Assembly (NCBI GenBank): GCA_903842845.1
Contig: CAIMNN010000454.1
Coordinates: 1-13,243 of the forward strand
Length of the DNA: 13,243 nt
Reading direction: 5' to 3'
Source of the DNA: an uncultured Acidobacteriaceae bacterium
GTDB taxonomy: Bacteria; Acidobacteriota; Terriglobia; Terriglobales; Acidobacteriaceae
Shown: piece by piece, positions 7,017-13,243 of the stretch
How positions within the stretch are numbered: the stretch's first letter is position 1
How the letters are laid out: the number at the start of each line of letters is the position of its first letter
The notes under the pieces: model-generated
Told to the model about the DNA's origin: nothing
What the model saw: the letters and a program-made list of their open reading frames with translations, nothing else
Database searches by the model: none
Program-made: the position numbers and the translations under genes

Positions 7017-10000
7017 ATGAGAAGTGTCTTCGCTGCCATTTCCCGTGTCTTGATGATGCGTGGTTGTCACAAGTACATTGCCGGAGCGGCTGTATTTTTA
7101 CTGCTGAATGCCGCTGGTACTTACAGCATCACGCAGAACAAACAGGTTGCAACGCTTTCACCGCAGCAACAGAACGACCTGGTCAGTTCTGAGGGTGCCT
7201 TTGACTCGCCGATCTTCGAACCTTACTTTTCACTCGGGGTTTTTATGGAAGCCGCCGACCACGGCAGTGCTGCCGGCATGCGCGATGTAGGGTTGGTCAA
7301 TATTGGCAGGGACAACGAGCTGGCGCTGAGCTGGTTTGAACGCGCTGCGGTGGCCGGGGATGTGCGGGCGCACTCATACATTGGAGATTTTTATTCCGAC
7401 CCTGCGAATGGCGAGCCGGACCTGAAGACTGCGCGTTACTGGTATGAGAAGGCCTACAAATTAAAGGACTCGCGCGGTGCAATGGAACTGGCTGCGATGA
7501 GTTGCAAGGGGCAGGGCAGGCCTGTGGAACATGCGGAGTGCGAACGAGAGCTGGCTGACGCGACACGCTTTTTCAAAACAGGCGACCCGAAAGAGACGCG
7601 CTTGAGATTGCAGACGGCATGCATGGAGATTGGAGACCGGTACAAAAACGGCACGGGCACACCGGTGAAGCTACTCAATGCCGCCACGTGGTACGACCGA
7701 GCGGCAGTGCTCGGATTGCCTGCCGGTGCGATTGCTGAAACTCGACTGTATGTTGAGAAGGGTGGGTTGCCGCTGAACCTGGTGCGAGCTGAAGCCATAC
7801 TCGATGCAAGCGTTGCTCACCACAACGAAGTCTACAAGGACGCTATGTATGTGGATAAAGAAGGTTCATTAGGATTTGCGCAAATCATGGATGGGCAGAA
7901 TGAAGTTGCCACGCTCTATATAGAGATAGGACAGAAGTATGAAGCACGCGGGCAAAGCTCGATGCTTAAAGCGATTCCCATCTATTTGAAGGCAGCCAAG
8001 CTCGGCGATGGCTCAGCAAGCGTGAAGCTGGGGTTGCGGTATCTGAACGGCACCGGAGTTCCTGTCAATCTGGATATGGCATACAGCGTTCTGACGGGGA
8101 TTACGCATCTTGCAATATTCGGTAGCAGAATGGCGCTTGCGGATGCTCTGGATAATCTGGCTGACGCATACTCTGTGCCCAAGCCGCAGGATGCGAATGC
8201 AGCGCGCATCAAAGAGCTGCGCCAACTTGCAGCCCAGGAACGAGAGATGCCGTCACTTGTTGCGGCTATGGTTCCTCAAGCAGCGATGATGGGAAAAATG
8301 GTTGAGAGATATCCGAATCTCATAGCGCCGCCGACGGTTCCTGTGCAGCAGGTGTTCACAGTGAATGTCTCACTGGATGCGAAGTCGCTGGGCGGGAACA
8401 CGCAGATACTGAGCGGACAGCAGCACGACGGGCAGTTGCAGATAACCTTGCCGCTGGGCATGACTTCAATGCCGATTCAGGTGGACCTGATAGCGCCGGG
8501 GATGACGTTTGTGGACGGAAAGAACACGGGAACCATCGAGCTCGATTCCACAAAGCCCAACTCATCGGTGGCGCAGTTCAAGTTGCGCACCGGCAGCACG
8601 ACAGGGAAAGCTGTGTTGTTGGCGACGTTGAGCTATCACCAGAACTTTATTGCGCAGCTCGAATCGGATATCACCGTTGTAGCGGGACAAGAGACAGGTA
8701 CTGCGCCGGTGATCGCAAATGTGACGCCACCGAATGTGGGCGTGCCTGCGCCGGTGGCACAAATACCTGCCAATACGCAGCAGGCACAGAAAAGATTGAA
8801 TCGCGCCAATACGCCGAATGTCCATCTTCCTCCGCCGACGCTTCCTCCCGCGGGGCCTATCGTGCTGAACCCGTTGGATAAAACAACCGACCTGACGATA
8901 ACGGAGACGCTGGACGGCGATACGATGCATTACGTCTTCGACAGCCCCGGACTTGCGAAGCCGGTTGAGGTTGACGTGCCCGGCGCCATCGCTGCGAAGG
9001 TGCAGGTGGAGGAGTATTACGCAAAGCTTGAAGACCAAAGCCAGAATCTTGCGCAAGGCGCGGGCGCTGACTGTGCAGCCGACCGGAAGAAGCACATCGG
9101 CAGTGACAGCGACCCGAACTGCAAACTAAGCGTCACAGTCCGCGGTATTGTGGAGGGAATCGGGAATGACCTGTACGACAAATGGACGCCGAAGGAATTT
9201 CAAACTGTCTATCAACAGTTGACCCAGAATCACATGCGCTTGCACACGATTACAGTGGTGAGCAACAGCCCGACACTGCCGTGGGAGTTGATGCGTCCGA
9301 AGGCTGCGGACGGCAGCCGAGAATTTCTTGGTCTCACTACGTCGATAGTCCATGAGTACGTGACTGCGCCGCAGTTGGACCAGCCGGCCAATGTCACGAT
9401 GAATGGCATCTCTTATATTGCGCCGACGTATAAGGGCAATATGGCTCTGCCGAATTCGGAGATTGAAGTGCGCAGTCTGAAGACGTACTTCCCGCTTGCC
9501 GCTCCGGTGCAGGGGAACTCCACAGCGGTCGGGACAATGCTGAAAAATGCGCCGCAGGGAATCATTCATTACACGGGCCACGGGCAGCGCATCGCGCAAC
9601 AAGATATTGCCACACCGCGCATTCTGAGTGCTATCGATGGCGTGAATGCAAACGCGGCGGCCGCAGCGGTGAATCAGCTTGCGCCCGAGTACGCAATATT
9701 GCTGGAGGACAGGTCGATGACCTCGTCGACATTTGCCGCCATTCGGGAAGACGGCAGCAAGGCGCATCCATTTTATTTTTTCAATGCGTGTGACCTTGGC
9801 CGCACCGACCAGTTGTTGAACTATGTGGATGGCTGGGCGCCGACACTGATGAGGTCCGGCGCGAGCGGATACATCGGCGCGCTCTACCAGGTGGGTGATG
9901 CCAGCGCCACCAGCTTTGCGACGCACTTTTATGCCGAACTCAAATTGCGCCTGGCCGGCAATAAAAACTGGTCGATGGCCGATGTTGTGACGCAGGCGCG

Positions 10001-10091
10001 CAAGCAGACCTATGACGAGTCGAATGACCCAACGGCGCTGGCCTACGTGCTCTATACAAAACCGTTTATGAAGCTGGTGCCAGGCGAATGA
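7017..10091 (+). CDS. Membrane-anchored Sel1-repeat protein with C-terminal CHAT protease domain
   Basis: A 1024-residue multidomain protein. A basic N-terminus is followed by one hydrophobic segment (~20-38, YIAGAAVFLLLNAAG), a signal anchor or signal peptide that would place the rest outside the cytoplasm. Residues ~65-400 are helical Sel1-like (TPR-related) repeats, for example ALSWFERAAVAGDVRAHSYIG and GLRYLNGTGVPVNLDMAYSV. Residues ~440-560 look beta-rich; ~565-620 is a Pro-rich linker. Residues ~700-1024 match a CHAT domain, a caspase-like cysteine protease fold, with LPWELMRP, the catalytic-type His855 in IIHYTGHGQ and Cys925 in FFNACDLGR, then GYIGALYQVGD. Sel1 repeats normally bind partner proteins. 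Start: ATG at 7017 with GAGG five bases upstream, preferred to GTG at 7011. First gene of the cassette with the CHASE2 gene. The substrate is unknown, and protease activity is inferred from the intact dyad only. Confidence 0.88.
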   Translation: MRSVFAAISRVLMMRGCHKYIAGAAVFLLLNAAGTYSITQNKQVATLSPQQQNDLVSSEGAFDSPIFEPYFSLGVFMEAADHGSAAGMRDVGLVNIGRDNELALSWFERAAVAGDVRAHSYIGDFYSDPANGEPDLKTARYWYEKAYKLKDSRGAMELAAMSCKGQGRPVEHAECERELADATRFFKTGDPKETRLRLQTACMEIGDRYKNGTGTPVKLLNAATWYDRAAVLGLPAGAIAETRLYVEKGGLPLNLVRAEAILDASVAHHNEVYKDAMYVDKEGSLGFAQIMDGQNEVATLYIEIGQKYEARGQSSMLKAIPIYLKAAKLGDGSASVKLGLRYLNGTGVPVNLDMAYSVLTGITHLAIFGSRMALADALDNLADAYSVPKPQDANAARIKELRQLAAQEREMPSLVAAMVPQAAMMGKMVERYPNLIAPPTVPVQQVFTVNVSLDAKSLGGNTQILSGQQHDGQLQITLPLGMTSMPIQVDLIAPGMTFVDGKNTGTIELDSTKPNSSVAQFKLRTGSTTGKAVLLATLSYHQNFIAQLESDITVVAGQETGTAPVIANVTPPNVGVPAPVAQIPANTQQAQKRLNRANTPNVHLPPPTLPPAGPIVLNPLDKTTDLTITETLDGDTMHYVFDSPGLAKPVEVDVPGAIAAKVQVEEYYAKLEDQSQNLAQGAGADCAADRKKHIGSDSDPNCKLSVTVRGIVEGIGNDLYDKWTPKEFQTVYQQLTQNHMRLHTITVVSNSPTLPWELMRPKAADGSREFLGLTTSIVHEYVTAPQLDQPANVTMNGISYIAPTYKGNMALPNSEIEVRSLKTYFPLAAPVQGNSTAVGTMLKNAPQGIIHYTGHGQRIAQQDIATPRILSAIDGVNANAAAAAVNQLAPEYAILLEDRSMTSSTFAAIREDGSKAHPFYFFNACDLGRTDQLLNYVDGWAPTLMRSGASGYIGALYQVGDASATSFATHFYAELKLRLAGNKNWSMADVVTQARKQTYDESNDPTALAYVLYTKPFMKLVPGE

Positions 10092-10189
10092 AGATGTACA
10101 AGGAGCTACGCGGCCAATTTCTCAGTTGTATAGAGTTATCGGCTGACTTACACTGCGGATACAGCCACTTCCCCGCCGTCAGAAATTGA
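10088..10189 (+). CDS. Possible 33-residue ORF coupling CHAT and CHASE2 genes
   Basis: An ORF of 33 codons (begins MKMYKELRGQFL, ends SHFPAVRN) fills the gap between the two large genes exactly. Its ATG overlaps the CHAT stop as ATGA (10088-10091) and its TGA overlaps the CHASE2 ATG as TGATG (10187-10191). Such double overlap is what translational coupling looks like. Against it: no homologue is recognised, the ORF is short, and it uses codons that are uncommon in the neighbours (CTA, ATA, TTA). It contains two Cys and two His but no recognisable motif and no membrane segment. It may be a relay that keeps ribosomes moving to the CHASE2 start, which lacks a good ribosome site, rather than a functional peptide. 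Confidence 0.35.
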   Translation: MKMYKELRGQFLSCIELSADLHCGYSHFPAVRN

Positions 10190-11508
10190 TGAGGTTTATG
10201 AAGCTCTCAGAGCGCTTTGTGAAAATTGAAGCGGTCTTGAAAAAGGTCACCCAGCCCATTGTGCGCAAAGGGTGGCAGCACTGGGCGCGCTTTGTTCTGC
10301 TGCTGCTTATCGGCGTCTATCTGGGCCACGAGCTCAGCGAGAGCAATCGCTTCACTGATTGGCGCTACCTGCTCTATCAAAAACAGATGCGTATACAGCG
10401 ACGCGGGCCGATCTATCCGCGCTACACGGCACTGGTGTTGCTGGGCGACGACGATTTCTGGGGTGATGAATATCAATCCCGCGCACCCATCAAACGCGAC
10501 AAACTTGCCATACTTCTCGACCGGCTGAACCAGGCTGGTGTGAACACGGTCGCCTTCGATGTCGCTTTTGATTCACCGCGACCAGAGAAGCCCGAATACG
10601 AATATCCCGATTACCAGGCCGAAGACGAAGTTTTTTTCGCGTCGGTCAAACGGATGTGCGATGCCGGGCGGCACGTCGTGCTTGCAACAGATTACATCGG
10701 CAATTATCTTGATTCAGCTGAAACACGCTTCGAACCGCCTTTGATCTATACTTCGCACCTTGCATCAATGCCCTGTGTGGTTCGTGGGCATGTTGAATTC
10801 CCTACCGATCTGCGCAAGATACCGGGGATGATCCAACTGCGGGATGGAAGTTATCTTGATTCCTTCTCTTTGGCGATGACCAAGATCAACGACCCGATAG
10901 CTTATGAGAGCCTGGTCAAAGATGAGGACAAGGGTTATAGGTTTGCGCAGTTCCTGACCCCTGAGGATTTCAGCACGCGCAACGGCCGACAGTTCGTCTT
11001 CAGCGGTGTTGAGATCGAGCAGATGAACATCAATCAACTCCGCCAGGCGCTCGCGGATAAAATCGTGATCGTTGGCGGCCACTGGCACGACATTGCTTAC
11101 AATCTGGGCGATTACGTTGACATGCATGATTCACCCGGAGGCAGCGAAACAGGGGCAATGTTGCACGCAAATTTTGTTGAAGCAATGCGCGACCCCACAA
11201 GCACCTTCACGCCCATCTCCGACAGCACGGCGGAGGTCATCGAGTGGGCGATAGCGTTGGGCCTTGCACTTTTGGGTGCAATGGAGATCCACGTCGGTTG
11301 GAAGTGGACGGCATTTATCTTCAGCTGCCTATTCAGCATTCTGCTTACTTATGTTCTCCAGAACCTGGGACTTTTTCTCGACTTCATCATTCCATTTTTG
11401 ATGATTGTGATCCATACGTTCATTGAGGAGATACTCGAGATGCGGCGTGAGCTACACCACGTCAAGAGCCAACTGAAACAACAGCAACACAAGGAGAAAA
11501 CAGCATGA
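10189..11508 (+). CDS. Stand-alone CHASE2-domain membrane sensor
   Basis: A 439-residue protein with the CHASE2 layout: one N-terminal membrane segment (~33-48, ARFVLLLLIGVYLG), a large extracytoplasmic sensor domain, then three closely packed C-terminal membrane segments (~350-417). CHASE2 landmarks are TALVLLGDDDFW, LLDRLNQAGVNTVAFDVAFDSP, GRHVVLATDY, DKIVIVGGHW and GAMLHANFVEAM. CHASE2 normally feeds a cytoplasmic kinase, cyclase or GGDEF domain; here only a ~28-residue charged tail remains (EEILEMRRELHHVKSQLKQQ), perhaps a short coiled coil. Its ligand is unknown. It follows the CHAT gene by 97 bases and overlaps the next gene by 4 bases, so it is presumably co-expressed. The start at 10189 is chosen for the TGATG overlap with the small ORF; ATG at 10198 with GAGG just before is the alternative. 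Confidence 0.87.
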   Translation: MRFMKLSERFVKIEAVLKKVTQPIVRKGWQHWARFVLLLLIGVYLGHELSESNRFTDWRYLLYQKQMRIQRRGPIYPRYTALVLLGDDDFWGDEYQSRAPIKRDKLAILLDRLNQAGVNTVAFDVAFDSPRPEKPEYEYPDYQAEDEVFFASVKRMCDAGRHVVLATDYIGNYLDSAETRFEPPLIYTSHLASMPCVVRGHVEFPTDLRKIPGMIQLRDGSYLDSFSLAMTKINDPIAYESLVKDEDKGYRFAQFLTPEDFSTRNGRQFVFSGVEIEQMNINQLRQALADKIVIVGGHWHDIAYNLGDYVDMHDSPGGSETGAMLHANFVEAMRDPTSTFTPISDSTAEVIEWAIALGLALLGAMEIHVGWKWTAFIFSCLFSILLTYVLQNLGLFLDFIIPFLMIVIHTFIEEILEMRRELHHVKSQLKQQQHKEKTA

Positions 11509-11936
11509 AACAATTCACATTCGGACGCAAGGTATGTTTTGCATTGGTCGCCGTTGTACTGGTGTTCGGCGTCTCGCTTTGCACATCCGCCGCACAGCAG
11601 TCTTCCTCGGGCGGACAACACCCACAAGATGGCCGAGGTGTTATCCGCGGCGCCTCGGGTCAGGCGTTAAGCGTAATGGCGAAACTCAATGGAAAAGGCT
11701 GGGGCAAGGCAACGGTTGTGGTCACCGCGGCAGATGGCACGCAAGTTGACAAGGGTGTTACAGACTCCACCGGCACGTACACGAACAACTCGCTTGCAGC
11801 AGGCACTTACACGGTCACCGTCTCCACAGCGCATTACACGGCCACGCAGAGTGTAACGATCGTGCAATCGACAGATACCAACGCCGTCACACTGACGCTC
11901 ACCAAAAAGCCAGCAGCGGCACCTCCGGCAAAGTAG
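11505..11936 (+). CDS. Small secreted beta-sandwich (carboxypeptidase-regulatory-like) protein
   Basis: A 143-residue protein with a clear signal peptide (KQFTFGRKVCFALVAVVLVFG, probable cleavage after CTSA) and one Cna-B/carboxypeptidase-regulatory-like beta-sandwich at ~45-130, recognised from GKATVVVTAADGTQV, TDSTGTYTNNSLAAGTYTVTVS and TQSVTIV. It ends in a basic Ala/Pro tail (KKPAAAPPAK). Such domains are usually structural or binding modules with no catalytic residues. A strong AAGGAG lies 8 bases upstream, and its ATG overlaps the CHASE2 stop (ATGA), so it is translated from the same mRNA. It could be a ligand, scaffold or substrate of the CHAT/CHASE2 pair; this is inferred from position only. 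VSLC is not an acceptable lipobox, so it is probably soluble in the periplasm. Confidence 0.8.
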   Translation: MKQFTFGRKVCFALVAVVLVFGVSLCTSAAQQSSSGGQHPQDGRGVIRGASGQALSVMAKLNGKGWGKATVVVTAADGTQVDKGVTDSTGTYTNNSLAAGTYTVTVSTAHYTATQSVTIVQSTDTNAVTLTLTKKPAAAPPAK

Positions 11937-11960
11937 TTCCTAGCTGCATCAGAAAACGCA

Positions 11961-11986
11961 AAAGCCCGCTGAACGGCGGGCTTTTT
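11961..11986. terminator. Bidirectional intrinsic terminator
   Basis: AAAGCCCGC (11961-11969) pairs with GCGGGCTTT (11976-11984) around TGAACG, followed by a run of five T on the + strand; the A-run on the left gives TTTTGCG for minus-strand transcripts. It ends the CHAT cassette and probably also the convergent DAHP synthase gene, whose stop is at 12017. Confidence 0.88.
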
Positions 11987-12016
11987 GCAGTATGGATAAA
12001 AATTCGCACTGCGGAT

Positions 12017-13078
12017 TTACGAAGTCTTGCGGCGCGCCTTCACCGACTCCGCTAGCTCCTTGAGCAGAATTTTTGTTTCGGCCCAGTCGATGCAGCTGTC
12101 GGTGATGCTTTGTCCGTAGACAAGCGGCTCGCCCGGCACAAACTTCTGCGCGCCGGCAACGAGGTTGCTCTCAAGCATTACGCCGATGATGTTTTTGTTT
12201 CCGGCTGCAATCTGCGCTGCGACGTCGTGGCACACAATTGCCTGTCGGCGATAATCCTTGTTGCTGTTGGCGTGGCTCAGGTCAATCATGATGCGTGGCT
12301 CGAGGCCGGCCTTGGTCATCTTTGCGGCTGTATCGGCGACGGCGTCGGCTGTGTAGTTGACCGTCTTGCTGCCGCCGCGCAGGATGATGTGGCAGTCGGG
12401 ATTTCCATTGGTGACAAAGATGGCGGATTGCCCATGCTTGGTGTGGCCGAGAAATGTGTGCGAGTGCGCGGCGGAGAGAACTGCGTCGATTGCAACCTGC
12501 ACATCGCCCGACGTCGCGTTCTTGAAGCCGACTGGGCAACTGATACCGGAGACGAGCTGGCGATGGACCTGGCTCTCGGTTGTACGCGCGCCAATCGCGC
12601 CCCAACCGACAAGGCCGGCAATGTACTGCGGCGAGATCATGTCGAGGAACTCAGTGCCGGCGGGAACGCCCATCTCGGCGAGGTCGAGTAGAAGGCGGCG
12701 TGCAAAGCGCAGGCCTTCGTTGATCTGGTAGGACTCGTCCAAATGCGGATCGTTAATGAGCCCCTTCCAGCCTATCGTCGTCCGCGGTTTTTCAAAGTAG
12801 AGGCGCATGACGATGGCAAGCTCGGAGGCGTGTTCGGCGATTGCCTCTTTGAGCAGCGCGGCATACTCGCGCGCGGCCTTCGTGTCGTGTATGGAGCAAG
12901 GCCCGACAAGGGCAATCAGGCGGTCGTCGCGCTTGGTGAGGATGTCGGTGACCTCAGCGCGGGCGCGGAAGATTGTTGTGGACGACGCCTCACTGATGGG
13001 CATCTCCTCTTCAAGGAAGACGGGCGGGAGAACGACCTTCGTCCATTTGATGCGGATATCTTCAGTGTTGTGAAACAT
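12017..13078 (-). CDS. aroG: 3-deoxy-7-phosphoheptulonate (DAHP) synthase, AroG class
   Basis: A 353-residue type I-alpha DAHP synthase that condenses phosphoenolpyruvate and erythrose-4-phosphate, the first committed step of the shikimate pathway. It is near full-length collinear with E. coli AroG (350 residues): DDRLIALVGPCSIHD, YFEKPRTTIGWKGLINDPH, GAIGARTTESQVHR, DCHIILRGG and SITDSCIDW. Metal ligands C61, H269, E303 and D327 are present. D146, P150 and S180, where changes make the E. coli enzyme Phe-insensitive, carry the wild-type residues, so allosteric control by an aromatic amino acid is plausible, although Phe cannot be told from Tyr or Trp. GGGAG about 8 bases upstream supports the start. 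A 14-bp palindrome lies 27 bases upstream, and tRNA-Arg lies 72 bases upstream on the same strand. Confidence 0.96.
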   Translation of the reverse strand: MFHNTEDIRIKWTKVVLPPVFLEEEMPISEASSTTIFRARAEVTDILTKRDDRLIALVGPCSIHDTKAAREYAALLKEAIAEHASELAIVMRLYFEKPRTTIGWKGLINDPHLDESYQINEGLRFARRLLLDLAEMGVPAGTEFLDMISPQYIAGLVGWGAIGARTTESQVHRQLVSGISCPVGFKNATSGDVQVAIDAVLSAAHSHTFLGHTKHGQSAIFVTNGNPDCHIILRGGSKTVNYTADAVADTAAKMTKAGLEPRIMIDLSHANSNKDYRRQAIVCHDVAAQIAAGNKNIIGVMLESNLVAGAQKFVPGEPLVYGQSITDSCIDWAETKILLKELAESVKARRKTS

Positions 13079-13104
13079 CGTTCGCTCCCGTTAAGAAACG
13101 CTCT

Positions 13105-13118
13105 CCGGCACGTGCCGG
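13105..13118. promoter_or_regulatory. 14-bp perfect palindrome upstream of aroG
   Basis: CCGGCACGTGCCGG is fully self-complementary, with a CACGTG core, and lies between tRNA-Arg and the aroG start. A dimeric regulator site is possible; so is a processing or termination structure after the tRNA, though it has no loop and no T-run. Function unknown. Confidence 0.35.
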
Positions 13119-13150
13119 TGCAGAAGTTGGGTATGAGGAAGAAGAAGAGA

Positions 13151-13227
13151 TGGTGCGCCCGGCGAGATTCGAACTCACGACCTAACGCTTCGGAGGCGTT
13201 CGCTCTATCCAGCTGAGCTACGGGCGC
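13151..13227 (-). tRNA. tRNA-Arg (anticodon CCG)
   Basis: Read on the minus strand, the acceptor arm GCGCCCG pairs with CGGGCGC, followed by discriminator A and an encoded CCA (13153-13151). The D arm is GCTCAGCTGGATAGAGC. The anticodon stem AACGC/GCGTT encloses loop CTCCGAA with anticodon CCG, which reads CGG (Arg). The T arm contains GTTCGAATC. The cloverleaf is complete and 77 bases long with CCA. Confidence 0.97.
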
Positions 13228-13243
13228 ATCTACTATTTAGGAT

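Noticed and set aside
9126..9926. 266-residue open frame on the minus strand inside the CHAT gene
   Set aside because: It lies fully antisense to a well-supported coding region, is rich in Arg and His, and shows no recognisable domain; it is a codon-composition shadow.
10126..10154. Internal promoter for the CHASE2 gene (TTGTAT, 17 bases, TACACT)
   Set aside because: Both hexamers are weak matches, and the gap is better explained by continuous transcription with overlapping frames; kept only as an alternative.
11505..11585. Lipoprotein signal in the small secreted protein
   Set aside because: The Cys is preceded by VSL, and Leu at -1 does not fit the lipobox; a normal signal-peptidase I site after CTSA is more likely.
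7017..11936. CRISPR-linked (type III-E style) or gasdermin-linked CHAT protease system
   Set aside because: No repeat-spacer array, no effector nuclease and no gasdermin-like protein is present; the neighbours are CHASE2 and a secreted beta-sandwich protein instead.

Overview
The window looks like chromosomal DNA of a moderately GC-rich Gram-negative bacterium. The gene families suggest an Acidobacteriota (Terriglobia-type) genome, but this is inferred from gene style and composition, not from a marker gene. The exception in base composition is the first ~480 bases, which are clearly AT-rich and hold no convincing gene.

Left half (about 500-6800): a probable amino-sugar (glucosamine / N-acetylglucosamine type) utilisation locus. 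It holds a CutC-family protein (+), a DeoR-family repressor (-), a divergent two-SIS-domain sugar-phosphate isomerase/deaminase that looks like GlmS without its glutaminase half (+), a bacteriohemerythrin (-), a sugar-porter MFS transporter with an unusually large TM9-TM10 loop (-) and a NagX/HGSNAT-like membrane N-acetyltransferase (-). The last two read in one direction (nagX-like then MFS). A strong terminator-like hairpin then lies directly against the hemerythrin start codon. Inverted repeats in the deoR/SIS divergent promoter are candidate operators. A coherent reading is that the acetyltransferase and porter handle the sugar at the membrane, the SIS protein deaminates or isomerises the sugar phosphate, and the DeoR protein senses a sugar phosphate.

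Middle to right (about 6920-11990): the most unusual part, a compact + strand cassette. It encodes (1) a ~1024-residue membrane-anchored or exported protein with Sel1-like repeats, a beta-rich middle, a Pro-rich linker and a C-terminal CHAT caspase-like protease domain with His and Cys intact; (2) a possible 33-codon ORF overlapping its neighbours at both ends (ATGA and TGATG); (3) a stand-alone CHASE2 membrane sensor with no enzymatic output domain; and (4) a small secreted beta-sandwich protein overlapping the CHASE2 stop codon. A good bidirectional terminator closes the cassette. All the large domains are predicted on the outer face of the inner membrane, so I propose an envelope-located sensor-protease module. 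This is inference; no function is demonstrated by the sequence.

Right end (12017-13227, minus strand): a type I DAHP synthase of the AroG class with intact metal ligands, preceded by tRNA-Arg(CCG) with an encoded CCA end.
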